The notes: a model not told the origin generated them from the sequence alone. Positions 1-8,372 are shown, counted from the first letter of the stretch. The stretch: DNA of 64,000 nucleotides from Micromonospora ureilytica (GCF_015751765.1 NZ_JADOTX010000001.1:6696001-6760000), one strand, 5' to 3'. A program made the numbers and translations.

Positions 1-266
1 CGGATCGCCCCGTCGCCGTCCCAGTGGGCCAACGCGTCAGCCTCGTGCCGGCTCTCCTCGTCGGGGTACTGGAGCTTCAGCACCGCAGCCGTGCCATCGG
101 GCAGGTCGGCGGGGAGCGCCAGTGAGGCGTACGCGTACCGGTAGGGCGGGCCGAGTCGCAGCGACCACCGTTCGGCGCACTCCGCCAGCCACGTCGGGAG
201 AGCGGTCAGCCAGGCGCGGCCGGCGGGTGATCCGCGTACCCAGTCGAGCCCTTCGGGTAGATCCAT
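1..266 (-). CDS. Aminoglycoside (streptomycin 6-kinase type) phosphotransferase, N-terminal part
   Basis: The gene runs off the left edge; only the first 88 codons are present, reading from ATG at 266. AGGAGG lies 7 nt upstream on the minus strand, which fixes the start. The protein begins MDLPEGLDWV, continues through WLAECAERWSLRLG and ends near AAVLKLQYPDEESRHEADAL. An N-terminal lobe with a VLKL lysine strand and an E-containing helix fits the APH(6)/hydroxyurea-kinase type of the aminoglycoside phosphotransferase superfamily, which transfers phosphate from ATP to small hydroxylated substrates in the cytoplasm. The catalytic loop lies outside the window, so activity and substrate cannot be judged. 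It is divergent from the oxidoreductase at 362. Confidence 0.7.
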   Translation of the reverse strand, partial: MDLPEGLDWVRGSPAGRAWLTALPTWLAECAERWSLRLGPPYRYAYASLALPADLPDGTAAVLKLQYPDEESRHEADALAHWDGDGAI

Positions 267-349
267 CCGGCCCTCCTGAGTCGTGCGATTCGTGCCGGCG
301 CCCAACACTTCAGCCGGGTCACGGCGTTCCCACACCGGTCCACAGTGGC

Positions 350-355
350 TAGCGT
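350..355 (+). promoter_or_regulatory. -10 box TAGCGT of a leaderless promoter for the LLM oxidoreductase
   Basis: TAGCGT is followed by 6 nt and then the GTG at 362. There is no Shine-Dalgarno sequence before the GTG. The spacing puts the transcription start on or next to the start codon, as in other leaderless actinobacterial genes. The same TAGCGT box recurs before the genes at 14596, 23725, 51990 and 57499. No clear -35 box was seen. Confidence 0.5.
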
Positions 356-361
356 GAACGG

Positions 362-1213
362 GTGCAGATTGGCGTGAACGTACCGAACTTCGCCCCGGGT
401 ACCGACCCCGACGTGCTGCGGCAATGGGCGCAGACGGTCGAGGGTCTCGGCTTCGACCTGCTGATGGTCTCCGACCACATCGCGGTGACTCCGGACGTGG
501 CCGAGCAGTATCCGGCGCCGTTCTACGAGCCGTTCACCACGCTGTCGTGGCTGGCCGGGGTGACCAGCCGGGTCCGGCTGGGCACCACGGTGCTCATCGT
601 CCCGTACCGGCACCCGCTGCTCACCGCCCGGATGGCGGCGAACCTCAACCGGCTCAGCGGCGGCCGGCTCGTCCTCGGTGTCGGCGTCGGCTGGGCCCGG
701 CAGGAGTTCGAGGCGCTCGGCGTGCCGTTCCGGCGGCGCGGTGCGCTGACCGACGAGTACCTGCACGCCATGCGTGCGGCCTGGCAGAACACCGAGGACT
801 ACGACACGGACGCGATCCCGATCTGGGTGGGCGGCAACAGCGAGGCCGGCATGCGCCGCGCGGTGCTGCTCGGTGACGCCTGGCACCCGCTGCGGGTCAC
901 GCCCGGACGGCTGGCCGAGGCGGTCGGACGGCTGACGGCCATCGCCGAAGACCTCGGTCGCCCGGTGCCCGCGTTGGTACCGCGGATCGCGCTCCAGGAG
1001 ACCCGTGAGCCGGTCACCGACCCGGACCGGCTCACCGGCGTCGGCACCATCGATCAGATCGTCGCCGACCTCGACCAGCTTCGTGCGCTCGGCGCGGAGA
1101 CGGTGGTGCTGGACCCGTTCAACGGCGACCTGACCGAGATCCGCCAGCCCGAACGTGCCTGGCGGACCCTTGCGGCCGTGGCCGCACACCACAAATCCCA
1201 GGAGGACCGATGA
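362..1213 (+). CDS. LLM-class F420-dependent oxidoreductase (luciferase-like)
   Basis: This 283-residue protein starts at GTG. It begins MQIGVNVPNF and keeps the luciferase-like monooxygenase TIM-barrel pattern: DLLMVSDHI near residue 40, TSRVRLGTTVLIVP near residue 70, then LNRLSGGRLVLGVGVGW, the typical cofactor-binding segment. These enzymes use F420 or FMN to oxidise or reduce small organic substrates. The length fits the short TIGR03619-like subgroup. The start has a leaderless promoter signature rather than a ribosome binding site. The stop overlaps the next gene by 4 nt (ATGA), so the deaminase is co-translated with it. The substrate is unknown. Confidence 0.85.
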   Translation: MQIGVNVPNFAPGTDPDVLRQWAQTVEGLGFDLLMVSDHIAVTPDVAEQYPAPFYEPFTTLSWLAGVTSRVRLGTTVLIVPYRHPLLTARMAANLNRLSGGRLVLGVGVGWARQEFEALGVPFRRRGALTDEYLHAMRAAWQNTEDYDTDAIPIWVGGNSEAGMRRAVLLGDAWHPLRVTPGRLAEAVGRLTAIAEDLGRPVPALVPRIALQETREPVTDPDRLTGVGTIDQIVADLDQLRALGAETVVLDPFNGDLTEIRQPERAWRTLAAVAAHHKSQEDR

Positions 1214-1635
1214 CCCCCGACGACGAGAAGTTTCTCCGCCACGCAGTGGAGATCGCCAGCCGGGCAGGGGCTTCCGGCGAACGGCCGTTCGGCTCGTTGC
1301 TTGTCGACGCGGCCGGCGTCGTCCTGATCGAGGACCACAACACAGTGGTCTCCGACGTGGACATCAGCGCGCATCCGGAGTTGAAGTTGGCCCGCTGGGC
1401 GGCTCGGGAGTTGTCTCCCGAGGTGGCCGCCGGCACGACCATGTTCACCAGTTGCCAGCCGTGCGCGATGTGCGCGACGGCGATCGACCGGTCCGGCCTC
1501 GGGCGGGTGGTGTACGCCCTGTCCAGCGAGCAGTTCGAGGAGGTCAAGCCGGCGACCCCGCCGCTGCCGCCGGTTCGGTACGAGGGGCCGGCGCTGTTCG
1601 ACGAGGCGCGTCAGCCGATCGACAACTACTACTGA
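1210..1635 (+). CDS. Nucleoside/cytidine-type deaminase
   Basis: This 141-residue zinc deaminase of the CMP/dCMP (tRNA-adenosine/guanine deaminase-like) superfamily starts at ATG within the stop of the upstream gene; AGGAGG stands 5 nt before it. The zinc site is visible as HPE (in SAHPELKLAR, near residue 58) followed by QPCAMC near residue 90. The usual HAE is HPE here, which still supplies the histidine ligand and proton-shuttling glutamate. The predicted reaction is hydrolytic deamination of a base or nucleoside. Translational coupling to an F420-type oxidoreductase suggests a shared catabolic or modification role, which is inference. Confidence 0.85.
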   Translation: MTPDDEKFLRHAVEIASRAGASGERPFGSLLVDAAGVVLIEDHNTVVSDVDISAHPELKLARWAARELSPEVAAGTTMFTSCQPCAMCATAIDRSGLGRVVYALSSEQFEEVKPATPPLPPVRYEGPALFDEARQPIDNYY

Positions 1636-1689
1636 TCCGAGCCGTCTCGGGGCCCCGGCTGAGCCGATGCCGAGGGCCGTCGCGCGTGC

Positions 1690-2538
1690 TCAGGCGGTGT
1701 TGCGGACGCGTGCGCGCCACAGGTCGTCCTGGGTGCCGGTCTTGTGCCAGAGGTGGGCGACGCCGTCCGGGCCGAGGTCGTCGAGGGGTACGAGGAAGTC
1801 CGTGGACAGCGTTCTGGCGAATTCGTCGACGTCGGTGATCGTTCGGGGAGTGGTGGCGTCGGCGCCCAGCCGGCGCAGTGTCCGGGACAACAGCACCAGG
1901 GTGTGGTCGGCGGTCGGTCGGGCGGCCATGAGCGTGGTGACATACGCCGAGGCGGGGGACGTGGACAGTTCTCGGGAGTGGGCGGCGAAGTCGGCGATGT
2001 CCCGTGGCTGCAGGCGGAAGTCGTAGGAGGCGATGGTTCCTCCTGGGTGGTGGTGGAAGCGCCAGGTGTCCGGATCGAGCCGCTCGAGCCGGTAGGTCAG
2101 GCGGCCCTGAACATGCGGGCCCTCCCGCAGAGGCAACGGCTGGATGAATCCGTCGCCGATACCGGCGTCCGCCAGCCAGCGTCGATCGTCGAGGTCGACC
2201 ACCAGCGTGTTGTGGTTGCCCCACATCGCCTCGCCGCGGCTCGCGCGCAGGACCGCGGCCTCCACCATGGTCACCTGGAAGCCGGCCAGACGCAGCAGCA
2301 TGGCCAGGCCGGCGTTCTGCTCGTAGCAGTAACCGCCGCGTCGGCGCCGTACGAGCTTGTCGAAGAGCGCTTCTGCATCGAGGGCGATCGGTCGGCCGAG
2401 CTGGATGTCGAGGTTCTCGTACGGCACGGCGTGCCGCCAGGCCTGATGCAGTGCGAACAGCGTCTCCACGTCGGCTGCGACGTGCCCGTGATGCCCGACT
2501 CGGTGCAGCATCTGTTCGATCGTCACGTCTGTGCTCAC
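1690..2538 (-). CDS. nat: Arylamine N-acetyltransferase
   Basis: This cytosolic enzyme acetylates arylamines and hydrazines from acetyl-CoA. The catalytic triad is complete: Cys in RGGYCYEQN (about residue 71), His in GNHNTLVV (about 109) and Asp in LADAGIGDG (about 124), spaced as in mycobacterial NATs. I chose GTG at 2538 because TTAGGAG lies 7 nt upstream. A longer reading to 2571 has no ribosome binding site and would run across the operator palindrome. The protein is about 282 residues, normal for the family. It is divergent from a TetR regulator, which probably controls it. Confidence 0.93.
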   Translation of the reverse strand: MSTDVTIEQMLHRVGHHGHVAADVETLFALHQAWRHAVPYENLDIQLGRPIALDAEALFDKLVRRRRGGYCYEQNAGLAMLLRLAGFQVTMVEAAVLRASRGEAMWGNHNTLVVDLDDRRWLADAGIGDGFIQPLPLREGPHVQGRLTYRLERLDPDTWRFHHHPGGTIASYDFRLQPRDIADFAAHSRELSTSPASAYVTTLMAARPTADHTLVLLSRTLRRLGADATTPRTITDVDEFARTLSTDFLVPLDDLGPDGVAHLWHKTGTQDDLWRARVRNTA

Positions 2539-2568
2539 TGGCGAACTCCTAACTGATAGAGCTTCCTC

Positions 2569-2582
2569 CACTTGGCCAAGTG
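2569..2582. promoter_or_regulatory. Perfect 14-bp palindrome, probable TetR operator
   Basis: CACTTGGCCAAGTG is a perfect palindrome in the 77-bp gap between nat and the divergent tetR gene. A dyad-symmetric site between a TetR gene and its divergent neighbour is the standard arrangement for autoregulation plus control of the neighbour. Confidence 0.6.
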
Positions 2583-2603
2583 TAAGTGAAAGACTTCCAT
2601 CCG

Positions 2604-2609
2604 TATACT
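2604..2609 (+). promoter_or_regulatory. -10 box TATACT of a leaderless tetR promoter
   Basis: TATACT is a near-perfect -10 hexamer. It is followed by 6 nt (GGTTAG) and the GTG start of the TetR gene, with no ribosome binding site. The spacing predicts transcription starting at or next to the start codon. Confidence 0.55.
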
Positions 2610-2615
2610 GGTTAG

Positions 2616-3257
2616 GTGAAGAACGAGAGCCCCAGGCTCCGGGCCGACGCGAGGCACAACCGCGAACAGATCATCGAGGCCGCCCGCGCACTCATCGCCG
2701 AACGTGGTGTCGAGGTGCCGATGGAGGAGGTGGCCCGCCGCGCCGGTGTCGGGGCCGCCACCCTCTATCGGCGCTTTCCCGACCGGGAGGCTCTGGTACG
2801 CGGGGTCGCGCTGGATGGCTTCGACCGCGTGGTCGCCATCGCTCGCGATGCCGAAGACGAGGAGCCGGACGCGTGGGGTGCGCTCGCACGCTTCGTTCGC
2901 CGGGCATCCGCCGAGTTGCGGCTGGCCACCTGGCTGTCGATCTGGTTCACCAGCACCTGGCAACAGTTGCGCGCCGAGCCCGAGGAGCAGCGGCTGCGTC
3001 AAGCCCTGCTGAAGATCCTCGACCGGCTCGTCCGCCGCGCCCAGGCCGACGGCGACCTGCGTCCCGACGTGGACGCCGGCGACCTGACCCTCATGATGGC
3101 GCTGCTGCTGCGGCCGTTACCCGGCCTGCGCGCCGAGCTCACCCAGCGCAGCGTGGACCGTTACCTGATCCTCATGCTCGAGGGCCTGCGTGCCGGCCCG
3201 GACATCCACGACCTTCCCCCCGCCGAGATCGGCCTGGTCGATCTCGGCGGCAGCTGA
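2616..3257 (+). CDS. TetR/AcrR family transcriptional regulator
   Basis: This is a 213-residue one-component repressor. The N-terminal helix-turn-helix spans about residues 15-60, with NREQIIEAARALIAERG, then PMEEVARRAGVGAATLYRRF, the TetR recognition helix, and PDREALV. The C-terminal ligand domain is of the type often annotated as a TetR C-terminal domain with an SbtR-like fold; the ligand is unknown. The GTG start is leaderless. It probably represses itself and nat through the palindrome at 2569-2582. The 268 nt after its stop hold a LacI-type operator and no gene that I can support. Confidence 0.88.
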   Translation: MKNESPRLRADARHNREQIIEAARALIAERGVEVPMEEVARRAGVGAATLYRRFPDREALVRGVALDGFDRVVAIARDAEDEEPDAWGALARFVRRASAELRLATWLSIWFTSTWQQLRAEPEEQRLRQALLKILDRLVRRAQADGDLRPDVDAGDLTLMMALLLRPLPGLRAELTQRSVDRYLILMLEGLRAGPDIHDLPPAEIGLVDLGGS

Positions 3258-3362
3258 CGAATGCGGGGGCGCGGGCATCGCGGCGGCCGGGTGCCTGCCA
3301 CCGTTCATGTGTGACGCAGCCGGAATTGACAGTCGGCCGGCTGCCGGAGCAGGGTTGAGTGG

Positions 3363-3376
3363 TGACAACGATGTCA
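3363..3376. promoter_or_regulatory. LacI-family type operator TGACAACGATGTCA
   Basis: TGACA-ACGA-TGTCA is an inverted repeat of the form commonly bound by actinobacterial LacI-family sugar regulators. It lies about 150 nt upstream of the epimerase/kinase pair. A LacI gene is at 5952-6965, just beyond the kinase. The link between this regulator and this site is inference. Confidence 0.5.
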
Positions 3377-3525
3377 ACGGACAAAAGGGAGGAAAAGCCT
3401 CCCGCCTCGTGCCGACCCTGGCCGGTCGTCTCGTGGCGTACCGTTGGCGGTTTTGCGGCGCGGACCCGGTCCGTCCGCCGATCCTGGCCGTATGTCCCTT
3501 TCCTACCCGACGGTGACCAGCTGAA

Positions 3526-4791
3526 ATGACCGACGTGCCCCGATCCGACGCCGTAACGACCCCCGCCCCGGTGGGGTCGCCAGACCTGCCCGATCTGGAC
3601 GAGTTCCTCGCCGACCAGACCCGGACGCTGCTCGACACCGCCCGCCGCTCGGTCCGGCCCGAGGGCGGCTTCTGGTGGCTCACCGACGACCGCACACCGG
3701 ATCGCGGCGAGCCGGTCCACACCTGGATCACCTGCCGGATGACCCACGTGGCCTCCCTCGCCCACCGCAACGGCGACCCGGACGCCGCCGCCCTGGTCGA
3801 CCACGGGATCGCCGCGCTCAGCACGCTGCTGCGCGACGACCGGTACGGCGGCTGGTTCGGCGCGGTGGACCAGCAGGGAGTACCCGTCAACGACCGCAAG
3901 GCCGGCTACGACCACGCGTTCGTACTGCTCGCCGCCTCCAGCGCCGCGCGCGCCGGACGGCCCGGCGCGGACCGGTTGCTCGCCGACGTGCTGGCCGTCG
4001 TGCGGGACCGGTTCTGGGACGACGACGCCGGCGCGGTCCGCGAATCGTGGAACCGCGACTGGACGGTCACCGAGGACTACCGGGGCGCCAACAGCAGCAT
4101 GCACATGGTCGAGGCGTTCCTCGCCGCTGCCGCCGCCACCGGCGACGCGAGCTGGGCAGACCGGGCCCTGCGGATCGCCACCCACCTCGTGCACGGTGAG
4201 GCGGCCCGGCACGACTGGCGGCTGCCCGAGCACTTCACCACCGACTGGACGCCGCTGCCCGACTACAACCGGGACCAGCCCGCCGACCCGTTCCGGCCGT
4301 ACGGCTCCACCATCGGGCACTGGCTGGAGTGGGCCAGGCTGCTGCTGGAGTTGGAGGCGGTCCTGCCGCAGCCACCCCGCTGGCTGCTCGCCGACGCCCG
4401 CGCCCTGTTCGCCGCCGCCGTGCGTCGAGGCTGGGCGGTGGACGGCGCGGACGGCTTCGTCTACACCATCGACTGGGACGACCGGCCGGTGGTGCGCTCC
4501 CGGATGCACTGGGTTCTCGCCGAGGCCATCGGTGCGGCGATCACCCTGCACCGCCGCACCGGCGACGCGGTCTACCTCGACTGGTACCAGGTCTTCTGGG
4601 CGTACGCCCGCCGTAGCCTCATCGACCAGACCGGATGGCGGCACGAGTTGGACCCGCAGAACCTGCCCGCCGACACGGTCTGGCACGGCCGACCGGACGT
4701 CTACCACGCCTACCAGGCGGTGCTGCTGTCCCGCGCGGCCGACGGGCTCGGGGGCCCCGGCCCGCTCGCCCCCGGGGAGGTGACCGCGTGA
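3526..4791 (+). CDS. AGE/YihS-family sugar epimerase or aldose-ketose isomerase
   Basis: This 421-residue protein belongs to the N-acylglucosamine 2-epimerase family, an (alpha/alpha)6 barrel. Family landmarks include GGFWWLTDD, HTWITCRMTHV, the GYDHAFVLLA segment with a conserved histidine, NSSMHMVEAFLAA, and WLEWARLLLELE in the second half. Members interconvert mannose and fructose, glucose and fructose, or N-acetylhexosamines. The stop overlaps the GTG of a PfkB kinase (GTGA). A pathway such as mannose to fructose to fructose phosphate is therefore attractive but inferred. A LacI-type operator lies upstream. No sugar transporter gene is in view. Confidence 0.85.
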   Translation: MTDVPRSDAVTTPAPVGSPDLPDLDEFLADQTRTLLDTARRSVRPEGGFWWLTDDRTPDRGEPVHTWITCRMTHVASLAHRNGDPDAAALVDHGIAALSTLLRDDRYGGWFGAVDQQGVPVNDRKAGYDHAFVLLAASSAARAGRPGADRLLADVLAVVRDRFWDDDAGAVRESWNRDWTVTEDYRGANSSMHMVEAFLAAAAATGDASWADRALRIATHLVHGEAARHDWRLPEHFTTDWTPLPDYNRDQPADPFRPYGSTIGHWLEWARLLLELEAVLPQPPRWLLADARALFAAAVRRGWAVDGADGFVYTIDWDDRPVVRSRMHWVLAEAIGAAITLHRRTGDAVYLDWYQVFWAYARRSLIDQTGWRHELDPQNLPADTVWHGRPDVYHAYQAVLLSRAADGLGGPGPLAPGEVTA

Positions 4792-5741
4792 TCGTCGTCG
4801 CGGGGGAGGCACTGATCGACCTGGTCGTCACCGCCGAGGGGCAGCGGGCCGTGCCCGGTGGCTCCCCGGCGAACGTCGCGGTCACGCTGGCACGGCTCGA
4901 CCAGCCGGTACGGCTGCTGGCCCGGCTCGCGACTGACGACTACGGGCGGCAACTCGTCGAGCATCTGAGCGCCAACCGGGTGGACCTGGAGTGGGCGGTC
5001 CGCGCCCAGGAGCCCACGTCGGTGGCCGTGGCCACATTGAACGCCGGCGGGCAGGCCAGCTACGAGTTCCGGCTGGCCGGCGCGGCGGACTGGCAGTGGA
5101 CGCCGCAGGAGCTGCCCGAGCTGGCTGGGTCACCGGCGATCGCGTTGCACACCGGGTCCCTCGCGCTCGCGTTGGCACCCGGCGCCGAGGCGCTGGAGGG
5201 CCTGCTCGCCCGGGAACGCCGACGGGACGGGCTCACCGTCTCCATCGACCTCAACCTGCGGCCGAGCATCGTCACCGACCGGGCGGGGGAGCAGGAGCGG
5301 GTACGCCGACAGATTCGCCTCGCGCACCTGGTCAAGGCCAGCGACGAGGACCTGGCCTGGCTCTACCCGGACCGTTCGGTGGCCGACGTGATGACCGAAT
5401 GGCGTGCGGCCGGCGTGTCCTGCGCGGTGGTGACCCGGGGCGGGGAGGGCGCCTGGCTGCTCGCGCCCGACGGCTCGCTGCACGAGGAGCCGGCGGTCCG
5501 CACCACAGTCGTCGACACCGTCGGCGCCGGCGACTCGTTCACCGGTGGCCTGCTGGCCGCGCTGGCCGACCTCGACGCGCTCGGTGACCGGCCGGCCGAC
5601 CGGCTCGCCGCGGTGACCCCGCAGCAGTGGGGCACGGTGCTGCGCCAGGCCGCGACCGTGGCCGCACTGACCTGCGGCCGTCGGGGTGCCGACCCGCCCC
5701 GCCGCTCGGAGGTAGCGGCCCGCCTCACCCCCGCAAGCTGA
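4788..5741 (+). CDS. PfkB-family carbohydrate kinase (fructokinase-like)
   Basis: This 317-residue sugar kinase reads from GTG at 4788, inside the stop of the upstream epimerase; GGGGAGGTG precedes it. The N-terminal VVAGEALIDLV and PGGSPANVAVTLARL are the first PfkB signature, and the C-terminal DTVGAGDSFTGGLLAAL carries the catalytic Asp and anion hole. It should phosphorylate a ketose or related sugar with ATP. Fructokinase is the most likely role given the coupled isomerase, but substrate specificity cannot be read from the sequence. An open reading extends upstream to 4635 but overlaps the epimerase. Confidence 0.87.
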   Translation: MIVVAGEALIDLVVTAEGQRAVPGGSPANVAVTLARLDQPVRLLARLATDDYGRQLVEHLSANRVDLEWAVRAQEPTSVAVATLNAGGQASYEFRLAGAADWQWTPQELPELAGSPAIALHTGSLALALAPGAEALEGLLARERRRDGLTVSIDLNLRPSIVTDRAGEQERVRRQIRLAHLVKASDEDLAWLYPDRSVADVMTEWRAAGVSCAVVTRGGEGAWLLAPDGSLHEEPAVRTTVVDTVGAGDSFTGGLLAALADLDALGDRPADRLAAVTPQQWGTVLRQAATVAALTCGRRGADPPRRSEVAARLTPAS

Positions 5742-5743
5742 AT

Positions 5744-5848
5744 CCCCTTTGCTCTGCACCCGCGGATGCGACGGCTACGGAACGCGACCGGCTGGGGCCG
5801 AAAGTGACCGACCGTGACCGGTGCTTATCAGGGTGCAGAGCAAAGGGG
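5744..5848. repeat. Long inverted repeat, 18-bp perfect arms, 69-nt loop
   Basis: The left arm CCCCTTTGCTCTGCACCC (5744-5761) is exactly complementary to the right arm at 5831-5848. The element lies between the convergent pfkB and lacI genes, 2 nt after the pfkB stop. It could act as a bidirectional terminator, but the long loop and clean arms look more like a small repetitive palindromic element. I recall similar TTTGCTCTGCA arms in Micromonospora intergenic regions; this was not verified. Confidence 0.65.
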
Positions 5849-5919
5849 GCAGGGGTTGTCCGCCCCGCTCCTCCGGGGCGAGCAGTGCAGCTCAACCCTC
5901 GCGGTTCCGCCAGCGCAGC

Positions 5920-5945
5920 GGGCGGGGCGGGCGGGGCGGGCGGGG
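5920..5945 (+). repeat. G-rich tandem run, G-quadruplex-capable
   Basis: Nine-nt GGGCGGGGC units follow each other about three times on the plus strand just beyond the lacI stop. Runs of three or four G separated by single C residues meet the usual G4 pattern. A role in 3' end formation is possible but unproven. Confidence 0.5.
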
Positions 5946-5951
5946 CGAGGA

Positions 5952-6965
5952 TCAGGTAAGGCCGCGGGCTAGGAGCCGCGTGGGAAGCACAGTGGTTGCC
6001 GGTGGGGAGTCGTCGCCGGCTATGCGCTCGAACAGTCGCTCGGTGGCGACCCTCGCCAGCTCCCGGGTGTCGTACGCGACGACGGTCAGCGGTCGGGGCA
6101 TCAGGTGGGCCAGTTCGAAGTCGTCGAAGCCGACCAGCGCGGCGTCACTGCCCCGCCGGTGCAGCTCCTGAAGCGCACCGACGGTGAGCCGGTTGTTGGC
6201 GCAGAAGAACGCGGTGGGCGGCTCCGGGAGGTCGAGCAGTGCGGCGACCGCCCGCCCGGCCTCCTCGGGAGCGATGAGGCGCTCGCGGACCAGCGACTCG
6301 TCCGGCTCGACCCCGGCGGAGTCCAGCGCCGCCCGTGCCCCGGCCAGCCGTTCCCGCATCGTGGGCACGCTCGGCGCGCCAAGCAGCAGCCCCACCCGTC
6401 GGTGCCCCTCGTCGAGCAGCGCGCACACCCCGGCGTGGCTGCCACCCCGGTTGTCCAACAGCACGGCGTCGGCTTGCAGCCCCTGCGGCGGCCGGTCCAG
6501 GAACACCACGGGCATGCCCAACTCGACCTCGCGACGCAGGAACGAGTGGTCGAGGCCCGCCGGCACCACCAGCAGACCGTCGACCCGGCGCTGGGTGAAA
6601 TCCTGGAGCAGAGCGCGTTCCCGCTCCGGGTCCTCCTCCGACGACGCGGTGATCAGCATGGTGCCGTGGGCGGCGGCGATCTCGGCGGCGACACTGGCGA
6701 TGGTCGCGTAGAACGGGTTGGCGATCTCCTCGATCAGCAGCCCGACGGTGGCGTTGAGCTGCCGGGAACGCAGGTTACGAGCGATGTCGTTGCGCCGGAA
6801 GCCCAGCTCGGCGATGGCGGCCAGCACCCGGCCGACCAACTCCTGGCCCACCGGCTCGTCGTTGACGACCCGGGAGACCGTCTTCAGGCTGACGTCGGCG
6901 CGCCGGGCCACGTCGACCATCGTCGGGCGTCGACGCACTGTCGGCCGGGTCGGGGTCTGGGTCAC
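5952..6965 (-). CDS. LacI-family transcriptional regulator
   Basis: This is a 337-residue repressor. The N-terminal helix-turn-helix reads TMVDVARRADVSLKTVSRVV (about residues 15-35), with the hinge RNDIARNLRSRQ. The periplasmic-binding-protein-like sensor follows (VGLLIEEIANPFYA, VDGLLVVPAG, VVFLDRPP, VGFDDFELA). I chose GTG at 6965 because GGAGG lies 8 nt upstream; a reading from 6980 removes that site from its proper place. It sits 27 nt after the FAD reductase gene on the same strand, so it is probably the last gene of that operon. By position it is the best candidate to bind the operator at 3363-3376. Confidence 0.9.
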   Translation of the reverse strand: MTQTPTRPTVRRRPTMVDVARRADVSLKTVSRVVNDEPVGQELVGRVLAAIAELGFRRNDIARNLRSRQLNATVGLLIEEIANPFYATIASVAAEIAAAHGTMLITASSEEDPERERALLQDFTQRRVDGLLVVPAGLDHSFLRREVELGMPVVFLDRPPQGLQADAVLLDNRGGSHAGVCALLDEGHRRVGLLLGAPSVPTMRERLAGARAALDSAGVEPDESLVRERLIAPEEAGRAVAALLDLPEPPTAFFCANNRLTVGALQELHRRGSDAALVGFDDFELAHLMPRPLTVVAYDTRELARVATERLFERIAGDDSPPATTVLPTRLLARGLT

Positions 6966-6992
6966 GGGGTGGTCCTCCACGGCGGGCGCGGG

Positions 6993-8372
6993 TCAACGGC
7001 CGAGGGCAGCGAGCGCGTCGACCGCTTTTCGGGCGGCGATGAGCACCGGATCCCACACCGGCGCGTACGGCGGAGCGTAGCCCAGGTCCAGCTGCGTCAT
7101 ATCGTCCACCGTCATGCCGTTCCACAGCGCCACGGCCAGCGAGTCGATCCGTTTGGCCGCCTCGGACCAACCAACGATCTGTGCCCCGAGCAACCGGCCG
7201 CTGGGGCGCTCGGCGATCAGCTTCACGGTCATCGGCCGGGCACCCGGGTAGTAGCCGGCCCGGTTGGTCGACTCGGCGATCACCGAGACGAACTCGAAGC
7301 CGGCAGCCGTGGCGTCGCGCTCGCGCAGACCCGTCCGACCCACCTCCAGGTCACACACCTTCGTCACGGCCGTGCCGATCACGCCAGTGAAGGTTGCGTA
7401 CCCGCCACCGATGTTGATCCCCGCGACCCGGCCCTGCTTGTTGGCGTGCGTGCCGAGCGGCACGTACGCCGGCAACCCGCTGACCCGGTGCAGGGTCTCC
7501 ACGCAGTCGCCGGCCGCCCAGACCCCGGTGAACCCGGGCACCCGCATCCGCCGGTCCACCCGGATCGCTCCGGTCGGCCCGAGGGGCAGCCCGGCCGCCT
7601 CCGCGAGCGCGGTGTTGGGGCGTACGCCGAGACCCATGACCACGACGTCGGTCGGGATCGGCCCCTCGGCGGTGACCACGGCGGACACCCGGCCGTCCCG
7701 TTCCTCCAGGCCGGTCACCGGCAGGCTGCCGCGGATCGTGATGCCGAGGCCGCGCATCGCCTCGGCAACCAGTTCGCCCATGTCGGCGTCGACCGTCGAC
7801 ATGGGCTGCTCGCCGGCCTCCACCAGGGTCACCGAGAGGCCGCGTTGCATCAGGGCCTCGGCGATCTCGACGCCGATGTAGCCGCCGCCGACCACCACGG
7901 CCCGGCGCGGCTGCGGGTCGGCGTCCAGCCAGTGCCGCAGCGCCGCACCGTCGTCGAGGGTCTGCATGCCGAACACGCCGCCCGCGTCGGTGACCGCCCA
8001 CGACGGCTTCACGGGCACCGCGCCGGTGGCGTACATGAGGTCGTCGAAGCGCTCGCGGACCTCGCCGCCGCCCTCCAGGTCCCGGGCCACCACCTCGCGG
8101 CGTTCCAGGTCGATGGTCGTGACCTCGTGGCGCATCCGCACGTCCATCGCGTACTCCGTGCGGAACGTCTCCGGGGCCCGGGCGATCAACGCGTCGGGGC
8201 CGGACACCAGGCCACTGATCCAGTACGGGATGCCGCACGCCGAGTAGGAGGTGAAGTGGCCCCGCTCGAAGACCACGATCTCCAGGTCGCCACTGTCGCG
8301 GCGGCGTCGGGCCTGGGAGGCCGCCGACATTCCGGCGGCGTCCCCGCCGATGACGATCAGCCGTTGCGCCAC
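6993..8372 (-). CDS. FAD-dependent pyridine nucleotide-disulphide oxidoreductase (CoA-disulphide reductase/NADH oxidase-like)
   Basis: This 459-residue flavoprotein starts at GTG. The N-terminal FAD site is LIVIGGDAAGMSAASQARR, and the second dinucleotide fold is AVVVGGGYIGVEIAEAL near residue 160. The single redox-active cysteine in SYSACGIPYW (Cys46) places it with CoA-disulphide reductases and Nox-type NADH oxidases rather than two-cysteine disulphide reductases. The VWAAGDC motif near residue 290 binds the flavin, and a C-terminal dimerisation domain follows. It lies 23 nt after the carboxylate-amine ligase. A thiol-redox link between the two is plausible but not shown. Confidence 0.87.
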   Translation of the reverse strand: MAQRLIVIGGDAAGMSAASQARRRRDSGDLEIVVFERGHFTSYSACGIPYWISGLVSGPDALIARAPETFRTEYAMDVRMRHEVTTIDLERREVVARDLEGGGEVRERFDDLMYATGAVPVKPSWAVTDAGGVFGMQTLDDGAALRHWLDADPQPRRAVVVGGGYIGVEIAEALMQRGLSVTLVEAGEQPMSTVDADMGELVAEAMRGLGITIRGSLPVTGLEERDGRVSAVVTAEGPIPTDVVVMGLGVRPNTALAEAAGLPLGPTGAIRVDRRMRVPGFTGVWAAGDCVETLHRVSGLPAYVPLGTHANKQGRVAGINIGGGYATFTGVIGTAVTKVCDLEVGRTGLRERDATAAGFEFVSVIAESTNRAGYYPGARPMTVKLIAERPSGRLLGAQIVGWSEAAKRIDSLAVALWNGMTVDDMTQLDLGYAPPYAPVWDPVLIAARKAVDALAALGR

